Source: Telopea speciosissima
Lineage: Eukaryota > Streptophyta > Magnoliopsida > Proteales > Proteaceae
DNA: 64,000 bases
Direction of reading: 5' to 3'
NCBI RefSeq assembly: GCF_018873765.1
Contig: NC_057922.1
Location: 17,063,563-17,127,562, forward strand
Position 1 is the first letter of the stretch. Every line of letters starts with the position of its first letter. Position numbers and translations under genes: made by a program. Below the pieces are notes generated by a model. That model did not search any database. It was not told where the DNA came from and worked only from the letters and a program-made list of their open reading frames with translations. This document shows positions 1 through 14,960 of this stretch, in pieces.

Positions 1-99
1 GTCCAGAGCCTGTAAGATAGTAGATGGAAGTTGGAAGCATGTCATATAGTGTAAAGGAAGAGCTAAGAGAGTTGATTGAATCAAAATGTGCTTGCTAGC

Positions 100-474
100 T
101 AGGGCTGCAACAGGGTCAGGTCTTTTAAAGTCCCAATCCATCCTTGAGTCCCTTTAGCTAGACCAAGGCCCGACTCGGCCCTAAGTCAGGGCCAAAAAAA
201 TCCAACCCTAACCAGCCCTCAAGATCAGGTTAGCTTGACCTTGATTGGCCCTAACCATGGGGGCGATGGGAGATGCATGGGCTAGCCAAGTTGGGAAGAA
301 GAAGAACAAGAGGATAAGGTTGGGTTGGGCCAAGCTCAACTTTGACCCGGCCTGATCTTGACTCAAGGTTGGAAATTCCCAAACCTAACCCACCCTTAGG
401 GCCAAGGTATTTAAACCCAAGCCTTGTTCGGGCTCAGGGTGGGCTCGGGCCGTTAGGGCCAAACTTGCATCCTT
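100..474. mobile_element. hAT-like MITE, copy 1 (degraded)
   Basis: Starts with TAGGGCTGCAAC and ends near CCAAACTTGCATCCTT, an approximate inverted terminus. The interior is rich in GGGTCAGG / CCTGACCC-like words. Related copies lie at 32868-35017, 36410-36586 and 60277-60839. No target-site duplication is readable here. The family is assigned from the better copy at 60277. Confidence 0.55.
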
Positions 475-941
475 GTTCCCAGTTGATGGACTTTGGATTT
501 CCATCCTTCTAACTTGGAATTCACCCTTTGGATCAAGTTCATGCAATCGAACTTCCTTAATTTACCAGATATGGGAGGAATCCCCAATATATATCCTTCT
601 TAGGGTTTAGGGTAACATGAAATGTCATTGAGAGTTCTTGTTTTAATGATGCTTGAACATTCAGGTTGTAATGTGCTCTGGTCTTTGTGATGTTTAGGCA
701 TTGCCCGACATATCACAGATTTTGTTAATAATTTGTGTGAGATTCCTTGCCTCCATCCTAGAAGTTTACCCAAAAAGAATAAGGTCGTTTGCGAATGCCA
801 TATGTGTAATGTGTTCTCCCCCCCTACACAATCTGATGTCTTGGAGCTATGTATTGCATTTGCCTCCTCAAGGTGGGATGATAGGACCTCTACACATAAT
901 ACAAAGAGATAGGAAGAAAGAGGATCTCCTTGGCTTAGACC
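475..941. other. intergenic, nothing recognised
   Basis: A short plus-strand reading frame from 701 to 1018 has no recognisable domain and overlaps the LINE remnant on the other strand. No gene is supported. Confidence 0.4.
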
Positions 942-2330
942 TCACTGTAGAGAGGAAAAATCTAGCAGAGAACTATTCAGAAGAACCACTAGTTGAGAGG
1001 TCTCTACGCAAAACATAACCCTATCAATCCACCAAGGATGAAATCCATAGCTACATAAGACCGATCGAATGAAGCCCCATTCGAGGCAATCATATGCCTT
1101 GCTCATGTTGATCTTTATGGCCATCAAACTGTTGTGTCTTTTTCTGTGAGATTTGATACAATGCATGAGTTCATGACAAATTAAGATATTATCTTGTATA
1201 TGCCTACCTCGAATGAACCCATTCAGATTTAATGAGATTATCTTGTGAAGCAATGGTCTCAATCGACTCACCAATATCTTGGTTGTTATTTTGTAGCAAA
1301 AGTTGCATAAACTAATAGGTCTCTAGTCTCCAATGGACTCCATGTTCTCCACTTTGGGAATGAGTGTGAGATACGTTCTATTTAGTGGCTTGGAAAAGGC
1401 ACCGGTGGTGAAGAAATCTTGTACCATAGATATAATATAACCATAGATATAATATTTAGGCCAACAACGTTCCAGGAATTTGTGAAGAACATGCTAGAGA
1501 ATCCATCAGGACCTGGTGCCTTCCATGGGGACATTTGAAGATCGGTTTTAGATCGGTTTTCGAATCTCCTCTGCAGTGAGCAGTGATGAGTGCAAGTAAA
1601 CCATCATTATCAGTACTTGTCACTCAGCTAGCAATATGACAGAAGTAATCTGGGTGAATTTGGAGGGCTGGCCTAGGTGAAGATGCTTTTGAAGTGGCCG
1701 GTCACCACTTCACTGAGGGCAGTCCTCTGTGTTACGTACAGGCCATGATGGTGGAGGCCTCTGATAATGTTTCTGGCTGTAAACATCATAGTAGTTAGGT
1801 CGAAGAATCTGGAATTGCGATCACCTTTAGTAAATAGTAACCCGTATAGAGCGAGACTTCTTTTGCCACAATGATTCTTGTTGATTTAATACCCCCTTAA
1901 GTAATGCAATAAAATAGTTTTCTGCATAATACCAATCTTCCTCCCTAGCGCTTTCAATCCTGGAGAATGGAACGAATGTGCTTTTCCTTGTTGATTAGAT
2001 TCCATACTACCTCTCTATTCCATTTGAGGAGAGAACCTCTAAGGAGAAAGAGTTTCGTTTAGAAGATAAGCCATTGTTCTCCAGAGTCCAGTTGTTGACA
2101 ACCAACTCCTTGCAACTGTGTTCTAACTTCTAACAGCCAAAATGCTTCAAATCGAAAAGGCCGCCTCCATAGCTAGCGTGTCCTACGATCCTTATAGAGA
2201 TTGTGTTGGTCTGACACTCTGACGTGGCCATGAACATATATGCTCCACATTAGCCTCTAGGTAGACTTCTACCCAATCAAAATTTGCCAGGGCTCTATCG
2301 AATCTACCATCAATAAGGTCAGAGGTTTGA
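942..2330 (-). mobile_element. L1-type LINE reverse transcriptase remnant
   Basis: The minus-strand frame at 942-1274 reads like the central reverse-transcriptase region of plant L1 elements: RLRPLLHKIIS, then NGFIRGRHIQDNIL, then an MAIKINMSKAYD-type block (the palm motif normally has DMSKAYD; here the first Asp is Asn). Upstream sequence to about 2060 keeps scraps such as WNREVVWNLINKEKHIRSIL and GDRNSRFF, broken by stops and frameshifts. It is a dead 5'- and 3'-truncated copy. The upper boundary is approximate. Confidence 0.8.
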
Positions 2331-3026
2331 CCTTAGATTGGACTGAGAAAGCTCTTTAATTCCTCCCCCCAACCCCCCCCCCCCTTCTCCTCTTGACCCG
2401 AGGTGAAAGATAGGAGTTCAATCTCCACCGAGAAACCATTTATCTTTCTTTTTTTTTTTGGGTGAATCAGAGACGAAGTTAGACGGTGAGAACCACTAAG
2501 GTCCCCTCAAATGAGTAGAAAGCATATAAACAGAAGTCATGAACCAGCCTTCATTAGAAGTAGGAAGCGTGACATAAATATGGATGCACCAAGAAGACTG
2601 AGAGAAGTTGCAAGTCTTAACCATTACCCCAAAATAACAATAAACCACCGGAACAACCAACTGCAGGAGAACATAAGAAGTGGTCGAAACTCAGCAGCAA
2701 CCTACAAAATCCTTCCTACCGAACATTACTGTTTTTGTTTTAACATAAAACAGCAAAAGAAGCTGCCTACAGTGAAGTAGGGTTCGTAATTCACGATTGG
2801 TAAATAAACTCATGATTTGTGCTGAATCAGGAATTGTTTAGCAAACATCACAAATTTAAGATAGTAAGAATAGAGCACAACTAGCATTTCGAATTAGCTA
2901 AATTTTCTCACTTTCAAAAACCTAAAATGGAACATCACAGCACTCCACGGTTACAACCAACTAATCGAAACAAAATTTGATAGTCATAAATACATTTTTG
3001 AATATTCAAGCTGGGCCTCCCGACTC
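2331..3026. other. intergenic / 3' flank of RPL23
   Basis: Contains a C-rich run at about 2367-2385 and a T run at about 2450-2459. The stretch just left of 3027 is probably the 3' UTR and polyadenylation region of the ribosomal protein gene. No other feature is seen. Confidence 0.35.
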
Positions 3027-5943
<2,917 letters not shown>

Positions 5944-6013
5944 TTTGCACCACTTCAACTAGCTTCCGCCTGCTGCTAGCCTCTGAAAGAGCTCCGGGAG
6001 AGAGGTTGTGAAG

Positions 6014-6029
6014 TTTATAGCTAGGGTTT
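6014..6029 (-). promoter_or_regulatory. RPL23 core promoter: telo-box plus TATA box
   Basis: On the minus strand AAACCCTA (6029-6022) is followed by CTATAAA (6020-6014), about 70 bp upstream of the start codon at 5943. The telo-box AAACCCTA is a known element of plant ribosomal-protein and translation-factor promoters. Transcription would be expected to start near 5985; that is inferred from TATA spacing. Confidence 0.7.
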
Positions 6030-6189
6030 CAGTTGGCAGTCATAATGAATTACCCAAAATCTCCTCTACCTTTTCATTAATGCCAGAACTGTACCAAGTA
6101 GTGCGAGATGACTTTTATACCCCCTCATTATCATGTACGGTCCCAATTTTTCCTTTTTTTTTTAATGGAAATAAACTTCATAAATTAAA

Positions 6190-6597
6190 AAGGGGCAATA
6201 AATGGATAACCGAATTCCGAATTTGAATCCTAATCCGCATCCGTATCCGTTTAGAGACATCCATATTCGTTTAGAGATATTCGGAAAAAAATCCGAATAC
6301 TTAATAACAAAAAATTAAGTAAATAATGATCTTAAGGGTTTTTGAAGATTCAACAGGTTTTAGAATACAAGGACAAGAAAATCATGATTTAAGAAATATG
6401 GATTAGAGTGAATTGTATCCACTAGGAGGAGGAAGGTCCAAGTTACACAAGGCAAAGATGTAAGTGGATGGTCGAAAATCTGAATTTGATCTACTTCCGA
6501 GTCCGTTTAGAGGTATCAAGCATTCGGCCAAAGAATATCTGAATCCGATCACATCTGATTCGCATCCGAGCCGAATCCGATTTGTTTACATCCCTAG
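6190..6597. mobile_element. MITE-like element with CGGAT-rich ends
   Basis: Both ends are rich in words like ATCCGTATCCG and GAATCCGA, and the right end reads TTTACATCCCTAG. A relative with the same vocabulary lies at 39905-40175. The pattern resembles hAT-type non-autonomous elements that end in AGGGTTGTAA-like TIRs. Boundaries and class are approximate. Confidence 0.45.
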
Positions 6598-7308
6598 GCA
6601 AGAGAGTGCTAACTAATCTTGTAGCCATGCACTAGTGCAGTAGCCAATGAAAGTGTGCACAAAGGCATTGGTTTGGGCCTGATTTGGTATGATTTCTATT
6701 CCAATTTTATGGGTTTTTCTATTTCGAAAATTGTTTGATTTGGCTTTTACACTTTATTTAAGTGAAACATAAATCAAATAGAATAAAAATTTTGAAATAG
6801 TTGAGCAGTTGTTTCAATTTTGAAATTGAAATTGATTTCACTCTTGCTCTTTAATGAGCACATGATTAATTTGATGCATAAAGCAGTAATTTCATGTTAA
6901 AAATAAAACACCACCCTTCTTCTTCTCATGATGGTCTTACCATCACCATGCCCCCTGCCACCACCTTCCCAAACCCACCTCCGTCTGTCACCACCATCCA
7001 TTCCCAAAGAAAATATTCTAAAAAATTGAACTACCAAATGGATTTCCTATTCCTGAAATATTTTAGATTGATAAAAACACAACAATTTCAATTTATTGAT
7101 AAAAAAATCTTTTTGTTGACTACTTCATTAAATCAATCTGAAATCAAAATAGAAATTATACCAAATCTGGTATTGAATGTGGTTTTCGATTTCGTTGGAG
7201 ATTGAATGATCTTTTCGCGCATAAAGGCATTGGATTGTCTCTAGGCACAGGAACCACGCTAACTATGCGACCAGTTAATGTTCTTTTTCCCATTAATAAA
7301 AGCAATAA
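6598..7308. other. degraded repeat related to 21991-22157
   Basis: The left edge (GTGTGCACAAAGGCATTGG, about 6652-6670) matches a segment of the element at 21991-22157. Near 7230-7260 the words CTAGGCACAGGAACC and ACGCTAACTA match its other end. About 550 bp of AT-rich sequence lies between and may be a nested insertion, since AAAGGCATTGG recurs at about 7223. No gene is seen. Confidence 0.4.
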
Positions 7309-7317
7309 TTAACTATA

Positions 7318-8784
7318 GGGTAATTTACACATACTACCCCTGAGGTTTGACGAAAAGATAATTTTACCCCCCAGTTTTGAGAAATTTACGTACCCCTCTG
7401 AGGTTTGCAAACAGTAACAAATAAGCCCATTCCGTCAATTCATGATTAACAGTGTTAAAAATAAGAGGTGAACTGACAAAATTACCCTTGCAAGAAAAAA
7501 AAAAAAAAACTTGCAAGTCATCTTCCCCAAATTGATTGGGGAAGATGAGTTGCAGGTTTTATGCAAAATAAGTTTAAAAAGATCTTTTATTTCATGGATA
7601 AATGAGTTAATCTTCATGAAATAAGTTGGGAAAAGCAGTGATGAAGAATTTCCCTCTTCTTCCATCTTCCTTCCTCTGCAACTTTTCTAATCACACAACC
7701 CTAATCGATCAATTAATGGCACCAAAATCCAAAAACGTTGAAGGTAAAACCTGGCCTCATCCTCAGTTTTTCTCTCCGTCCGCTCAATTTAGAAAATGTT
7801 TCTGAATTTTAAGTTTTTGAATTGATCCATCCAAGAATATTTCCTTACAAATGCTTTGTTTCCTTGTAAAATTTCAGGTATTGTGCTTAATTTTGTTGAG
7901 GTAATGTTTCTGAATTTTCAGGTTTGTTGGAAAGAAAGAAAGAAAAAGTCGGTCATGACTTACTTGACTGAGTACATTTTCAATCAGATTCACATTGTAG
8001 CCTTTTCTAGATGCGATTGAAGAATTAAAAAAAACGTTTGCCAATGTTACTGTTTCATCTTCTTCTTCTTCCCCATTAGCCTCTTCTTTCTTCCCAACAA
8101 ACCCTAACCCCAATACCTAACCACTCTCTTACATCTCGCTTCTTTATTACCCTAATCTGGACTCTCTCAATAACCCTAATTCAACTAAATCTCCTCCTAC
8201 TGCCACCGGATACCCAACTGTGGGATCTTCAGACTGACCAGTTTCCTCAGCCAAATCTAATGCCATGGCCTCCTAACTTCCTTCAATGAGCTTCAAATGA
8301 ACTAGGGTTCTTGTTGTGCCTTTCAGATTTTGCATCCGCGCACTTTCAGAAATGTTAGGATAAGCCCAATTACGATTATGAGTAAGAGTAATTTCTTCAT
8401 GAACCAATCTGCAAATAATAATCACAGTTTAGCTACGATTAAAAAGATAAGTTAGATGATGGGTCGAGTTCATACATGTCTTTCCTTCCTCTTCAGAAAT
8501 CAATAATATCCAACGAAGAGAGAAGATTTTCAGGATACCTGCAACTCATCTTCCCTAATCGATTTGGGGAAGATGAGTTGTAGGTTTTTTTTTTTTTTGT
8601 TCTTTTCTTGCAAGGGTAATTTTGTCAGTTCACCTCTTATTTTTAACACTGTTAGTCATGAACTGACGGAATGAGCTTATTTGTTACTGTTTGCAAACCT
8701 CAGGGGGGTACGCAGAATTTTTCAAAACTGGGGAGTAAAATTATCCTTTCGTCAAACCTCAGGGGTGGTATGTGAAAATTACCC
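7318..8784. mobile_element. Mutator-like element with long TIRs and 9-bp TSD
   Basis: Terminal inverted repeats of about 245 bp (7318-7562 and 8540-8784) start GGGTAATTT and pair almost throughout, including the CCCTGAGGTTTGACGAAA block and the segment ending TTACCCTTGCAAGAAAA. The element is flanked by perfect 9-bp duplications TTAACTATA at 7309-7317 and 8785-8793, the length expected of Mutator superfamily elements. Each TIR ends inside in a small hairpin around CTTCCCCAAAT. The roughly 970-bp interior has no transposase frame, so it is non-autonomous. A short exon-like stretch around 7715-7745 (MAPKSKNVEG followed by GTAAAA) could be captured gene sequence, but that is weak. Confidence 0.85.
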
Positions 8785-8793
8785 TTAACTATA

Positions 8794-9435
8794 TTGTCCT
8801 TCACAACTTCCTGGATGTGATCGGCACCTAGCCTTATAAGTTGAACTATGAACAATAGAAATGTATGTCTATCCATGTTTTCAAAACAAAACGAGCTGAA
8901 AAGATAGAAAAATTCTCCCATGGTCACAAGGGGTTTGGATTGTTCTCGTTCTTCATTCTCTATCTTTGACGTTTTGCAAGATGATGGAGTTCGAGGAGTT
9001 GGGGAAGGACATTTCGATAGAGGATGGAGTTGATGGATAAGTAGCAGAGGGCAAAGCCATCGACGTATAAGATGGGAACAATAGAAGCTTTGCTGAGGAG
9101 GAAGCCCGAGCAGGTCACCGACTATTCATGGGAAGAGTTGAAGCCAAAGAGTAAAGGGAGAGGAGGAGGAGAGGAAAATACCAAAATAACCTCATCCACA
9201 ATAGAGATAAATAATGTAGTCAAGGGTATAACCAGCTTGGTTCAATCCCATATCATTTTCCTCTCTTTTTACTCTTTGGCCCCGACTCTTCCCTTGAAAA
9301 GTCAATGATCCACCGGAAAATTATCATTTCAATTTATTTACCGGTCAATTTCCTCAATTTCCTCTAATAGGACAGTATATTCTGGCAGGGGGAGCCCCAC
9401 CCTCTACCGGAAAAAAGGAAAGTTTTTTATAACGT
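8794..9435. other. intergenic, nothing recognised
   Basis: Short frames on both strands show no known domain. AT-rich flank between the Mutator-like element and the retrotransposon fragment. Confidence 0.4.
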
Positions 9436-9830
9436 AAGATCCAAACCCTTCTTTTATTTGGAAAGAATTGTATATTTAGAAAGAAATCAGGGTCATAGGA
9501 AAGGACTTTCAGTGTCTGATAATGTAAAATCCAATTCCTTCTTTTATTTGGAAAGAAGAAAGGGGCGGCACCCTTTATATAAGGCAGGCAAGCAAGCTTG
9601 ATCGCTACTGTGTTTTTGGGTATCAAATTGCTCACTTCGATGATTTCTGGGGATTCGAACTTCGAATCTTGCGAATAACCAGCCATTAATTCTTGCTGCT
9701 TTTCTGTCATTCTTCAGTGGTTCTTTTTTTTGTTGGGGGTGCTTTGTCCTGTAAGTGTTTGTGTTTTTGATTCTGTGGTCATATTTTACTCTGCTATTAT
9801 TCTCCTGATAAGCTTTGGGTAGGGCCTCAT
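9436..9830 (+). promoter_or_regulatory. LTR-like leader of the gag fragment
   Basis: Two direct repeats of about 34 bp (9436-9469 and 9523-9556), each ending CTTCTTTTATTTGGAAAGAA, are followed by a TATA box, TTTATATAAGG, near 9575. This looks like the promoter part of an LTR driving the gag frame that begins at 9842. No matching 3' LTR and no clear primer-binding site were found, so the LTR call is inference. Confidence 0.4.
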
Positions 9831-9841
9831 AAACAACAACC

Positions 9842-11350
9842 ATGCCCATTCTAAGTAGCAGTTCATACAAGACTGATAGAGAAAGAGATGATATTTTAGT
9901 AGAGTTGATGATTGGCATGAAGGAGATTAAAGAGGATCTTCAATTTCTGAGAGAATCACAAACCACAGGCAGTAATCGACTCAAAACAAAAGGAGCACAG
10001 GAAGGTGAAGATGTCCCAGCGAAGAGAGACGACACCCATGGAAATCCTAATCCTAATCCTATTGTAAGAAGACAGGGTATTGAAAAGATAGTGCAAGAAG
10101 ATCAAGAAAGATCCAATTCTAATCAGTGGCTTGATGATTTAGACATTGATGTTGAAGAGTTGGATGGAAAATCAAGTCCGAATGATTTTATGGACTGGTT
10201 GAGTAAGATGGATGACTTCTTTGATTTGTTGGAGATGCCTGAACATCGTCGAGTCCTATTTGCTAAATTGAAACTTAAAGGGCTTGCCAGACGTTGGTGG
10301 TCATCTGTAGAAAACAGTCTTTGTCGACAAGATCTACCTTCCATTACTAGCTGGGAAGAGATGAAGCTCAAGTTGAAGAAGAGATTCCTGCCACCTGATT
10401 ATAAAGAATCCTTGTTTGAGGAGTTGCTTTTACTTCTACAAGAGAATATGTCTGTGGGACAGTACTCAAGGAAGTTTGAGGAATTGTTCTACCGGAATCA
10501 TTTGATAAAAGAACCTGACTGGAAAACCTTAGTACGATATAAGATCGGTCTCAACCCTGAAATCCAAATGTGTCTCAACCAAGAAATCAAATTGAACAGG
10601 ATGACTTTTCAATCTTATGGGTTGATAGATGCTATTCGTTTGGCTCTCGAAATTGAAGAGCGTCTGAAACAATTTTCGTCTGGGATTGGGAAGAAAAACA
10701 AAAATATGGTTCAAACTCAAACATCCCAAAGTAGCCCAAGTTACACTAATGCTACCAAGCAAAAGCCTTCACAAACAACAACAAATATCAAAGGAAAGGC
10801 CATTGCTGAAAGTTCTACAAGAAGGCAGGAAAGCAGAGATGTTGAGTATGAGCGAAAAGAGATGGAGAAACATGATGAATGTTTATTGCAACGCAATAAT
10901 CCTTTCAGGATGAATGTCTATTGCAGTGGAAAAGTGCTTACAATGGTAATTACGAATGGAAGCGAAGAGAATTATGTGTCCCAGTGCATTGTTAAGGAAC
11001 TACAGCTCCAAACAGAGGCGCATCCACATCCCTATATTGCATCTTGCTTGGGTATTGGACCTGAATTTGTTGTAAAAAATAGGTGTCTAGTCTCAATTTC
11101 AGTGGAGAGCTTGGGCTGATGATATATGGTGTGACATCATTCCAATGGCAACCTCTGATCTAGTACTTGGAAGACCATGGTTGCAGGACAATGACGTTTT
11201 GTATGGTGGAAAGGAAAACATATGCAGCTTCAATCGCAATGGAAGGAGAATCAAACTGAGATCCCTGAAGCAGACTGGCGAAAATACTACTCAATTCAGC
11301 TACTCAATTATTCGGAAGGATTTGAGAAATGTTGAAACTCACAAAGGGTA
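9842..11350 (+). pseudogene. Ty3/gypsy-type gag with broken protease
   Basis: A 425-codon frame (9842-11119) encodes a retrotransposon capsid. It has a coil-like N-terminus, then the Retrotrans_gag core with LKLKGLARRWWSSVE, WEEMKLKLKKRFLPPDY and MSVGQYSRKFEELFYR at about residues 105-235. No CCHC zinc knuckle is present where one is expected after the capsid, so that part is deleted or was never there. A retropepsin-like segment follows. Its active-site block reads VITNGSEENYVS, so the catalytic Asp is gone. The frame then ends by a one-base shift near 11110, after which the protease continues in another frame (DDIWCDIIPM, LVLGRPWLQDNDV, to 11350). No reverse transcriptase, RNase H or integrase follows. 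It is either a dead fragment or a gag-only non-autonomous element. Confidence 0.8.
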
Positions 11351-12477
11351 AGGGTGAGGGTACACCTAAAAGAAGTTAATAAGGATGCATGAAGACAACT
11401 GAAGCTTAAGGTAGGGGTTTTTTGTAGACTCAAATTAGAGGTGTTTCTTTTCTCTTTGGAGTTATTCAGAGTTTAGTTTCTGCTGCTGTTTTCTACATTG
11501 AAAATATATGTTTATATCGGTTCAAAGTTATTGATCAACTACATAAAAATTGCTCTCATGATGCTTCTAAAGGAGAGTTTGCCTTATTTCTACAGCTTTG
11601 GATACTGGATTATTTTTCATATGGAACACACCCACACCCCTGACCCACTCACCATCCTACACCCAATGGTTCAGAGAAATAGATTGGAATCAGGGTCGAT
11701 CGATTCCAATTGATGCCCACAACTTATTTTGGAATCGGCAATGAATACTCTTTGATTTTCATTTTTTATTATTTTTCCTACTTTTCGTTTTTTTTGGATA
11801 AAATTTTATGTGTTCCTGGTACAACACATCTGATTTCGTATTCTGCCTTGAAAGCTTTTCCCCACCAAATAAGTGTTACAGGCTTACAGCCACACATTTC
11901 AGCCTTGAAATGAGCAATTGTTTTCCTCTTTCCCCGAAAAGAACCTTCAACAGTGAATTGCTTCCATTGATGTTGCATAATGAACAGATAGATACCTGAG
12001 CATCATGAGAATTGCATCAACATTCTTCTTTATACAACTCTTACAACTTATAGGGATCAAAATCACATAAAGTCATGGAGTTTGATTTGTATTGAAGTGC
12101 TGGTATTTGTAGCCTGAATAACAATATAGTGATTCTAGTTTTGGCAATTGGACTACTCATTGTTAGCATGTAAAAATGGACCAATTCTCAGCTGTGTGGA
12201 ATCTCAGCACCCAAATTATGCCTTAATGAAAGTTTAAAATAGAATTGGTTCCCTTCATCCATTAAGAGTGGCGAAATGAGAATCAAATGTAACTAATTTT
12301 TTTTTTGGGTGCATCTTGTTGTAACTTTCCACTTGTGTTATTCCCAAAAGTTCTTTTAATAAAGTGTAAAAAGATATTTTTAAATTAGTTGAACGTTTCT
12401 TACCATCGTGTCGTTGTCAGAAGTTGTCATTGTCTTGTCTACTTTTCATGTACACATGTGAAATGACATGATTTTAC
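11351..12477. other. intergenic, nothing recognised
   Basis: AT-rich sequence after the gag fragment. No second LTR resembling 9436-9830 is visible. Small frames overlap on both strands without domains. Confidence 0.4.
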
Positions 12478-14960
12478 CTTATTACAACAACAATATTAAG
12501 AGCAATTCAGCCTTATCCCAACTAAATGGGGTTGGCTATCCTTTTTTCTCCAATCAGTTCTATTCGGAGCCGTACTTGTTACTAGTCCTAAGCTATGCAC
12601 GTCATTCCTCAACACTTCTCCTAGAGTCTAGTCTTTTTAGACCTACCCCAGGCTCTTTATATCCTTCGAACTGAACCAAATCCCTCTCCGTACTAGCGCA
12701 CTCAAAGGCCTCTATTGCACATGTCCATATCACCTTAAACGATTTTTTCACAGGTTATCATGTATCGGAGCTACTCCTAAATTAACTCTCATTTGTTCAT
12801 TCCTTATTTTTATCTTTTATAATTTTACCACTCAACCATCTCAACATCCTCATTTTAGTTACATTAAGTTTTTTTTGTTAATGTGTTTTTTCACTTTCCG
12901 TCGTTCAGCTCCATACATCATTGCTGGGTTGTATAATTGTCCTAGAAAAATTTTTCTTTAAGTTTCAAAGGAATACATTGATCACACAACACTTCAGATG
13001 CAACCCTCCACTACAGCCACCCTACTCTAATTCTTTGTGCAACACCATTCTCTATTTCTCCTTCCTTATTTATGATTGAACCTAGTACCTACATTATGCG
13101 AAATCTCTCTATCATCAATTTTAACCACCTTGCTATCCATCCTATTATTATAAATTTATATACCATATATATTCTATCTTTATTCTACTTATCTTAAAAC
13201 CTTTTGATTTCAAGATTGATCTCCATAATTACAATTTCACATTTTTCTCTGCTCTTGTTTCGTCCATAAAAAAAAATCTCATTAGCAAAAAACATACACC
13301 AATGAATCTGATCTTGGATGTCTATAGTCAGTTCATCTATGATTAGCTCAGATAAGTACATGTTTAGAACTGATCCTTGATGTAATTCAATTATAGTTGG
13401 GAATTTACTACCCTCTCCCTCCTCCCACCGTTCTTACACTAGTCACTACCTTAGTTAGTAAAGTCGCGTATCATACGCGTATTATACGCGTTCCCGTATT
13501 TTTAAACGTATAATACTCCCGTCCCCTTATTTTTCCGTATTTTTATAAAAAAACGCATTTTTAAGCAAGCACGTATTATACTCGAATAATACACGTATTA
13601 TACTTTTTTATAAAAAAATTATCCAAAAGATTAGAATTTAGGGAAACGATTTCACTTTCCCTTTCGTCCCTTTCGATTTGCGTTGAACATCCAACCGTAG
13701 CGAGGCAAAAGTAGCCGCCCTCCATCTCCAATCATCCTCGCCATCTCCGTTCAACAAAGCGGCACTTAAGTCTTGTACTCTCCTCTTGTTTCTCTGGTCT
13801 TTCAACTTGCTCATGTCATTTTCGGACAATCTACATTCATTTCTTGTAGATTATTGATATTTTGGTATGTTAAATGATAATCTTAGAGATGTTATATAGC
13901 ATATTATATTATTGTGTTTATTTTAGTTAATAAAATCATGATATTATTTTGTTTATTAGGTGGTGAATGCATGTTATATAATGAATATATGTCCGTTTTT
14001 TTAAAGTATTATTGCCGTCTATGCCGTATTATATCCGTATTAAACGCGTCCGTATTATTACCGTATGCATTTTATGAAGCCGGATTTTTGAAAAGTATTA
14101 TTACCGTCTAATCCGTTTAAGCGCCGTACGTATCCGTTCCGTTCAATTGCCGTTCCCGAACTTACTAACTAAGGTCACTACTCCATTATACATATCTTTA
14201 ACTATGTCTACATATTTACTTGAAATACTATTCTTATCTAATATTCGGCAGATCAACTTTCTAGGACTCTATCATATGTGTTTTTTTCAAGTCAATAAAT
14301 ATCATATGGAGATCCTTCTTACATTCTCTAAATCTTTCCATTAATCTCCCAAGCAAATAAACAGTTTATATAGTTTACCTTCTGGGCATAAAATCAAATT
14401 GGTTATCCAATATATTAATTTATTGTCTTAAGTGGGTTTGAATTAATCTTTTTTTTTATTTTTTGGTAAATGTGGGTTTCAATTAATCTTTTCCATAATG
14501 CCATAGTATGGCTCCCAAGTTTTATTCCTCTATAGTTATTACAACTTTGAATATCATCCTTTTTTTAATAAATTGGAATCACAATGCTTCTCCTCCATTC
14601 ATCTAGCAATTTTCTTGTATTTATAATCTTATTGCAACTTAGTTAGCCAAGTAATCCAACAAAATCCTAAGCCCCCTTTCACACATCAACTAGAATACCA
14701 TTTGGACCGACCGTTTTACCTATTTTCATCTTTTTTGAGATGTGCGGTTTATTTTTATTGTTATCACAACATTTTAAAATACTATTACTTGTACAGTTTT
14801 CATTTAATAAGTTGTAGAAATAGTTTTTCCATATCTATGCATCTAATATGATTGAAATCTTTACCATTTCTTTCCCTCATTTTTGCTATTTTATAAATAT
14901 CATTTTTTCCCTCCTTTGTGCCTAAATTGCTATGGAGATCCTTATACTAGAACAGGAAAA
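12478..14960 (-). mobile_element. RTE-clade LINE, degenerate, minus strand
   Basis: On the minus strand the sequence from about 14960 downward translates to RTE-type pieces: RERNGKDFNHIRCI, then KMKIGKTVGPNGILVDVW, then DEWRRSIVIPIY and NNYRGIKL, with stops and frameshifts. The 3' end at 12478-12535 is the typical plant RTE tail, CCCATTTAGTTGGGATAAGG followed by TTGTTGTTG-like triplets. It is interrupted by the inserted element at 13450-14173, and the flanks rejoin as one continuous RTE sequence. Dead copy; the 5' end is approximate. Confidence 0.85.
13450..14173. mobile_element. 724-bp TIR element nested in the RTE LINE
   Basis: Ends are CTTAGTTAGTAAAG and its inverted copy CTTACTAACTAAG. 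The 8-bp duplication GTCACTAC flanks it at 13442-13449 and 14174-14181, suggesting the hAT superfamily. The subterminal parts are full of CGTATTATACGCG-like words (about 13465-13600 and 14010-14150). The central 300 bp holds a short minus-strand frame (13638-13829) of unknown origin. No transposase. Confidence 0.8.

Noticed and set aside
9544-9918. Two overlapping minus-strand frames of 118 and 124 codons
   Set aside because: They cross the LTR-like leader and the gag start on the wrong strand, and contain duplicated leader text.
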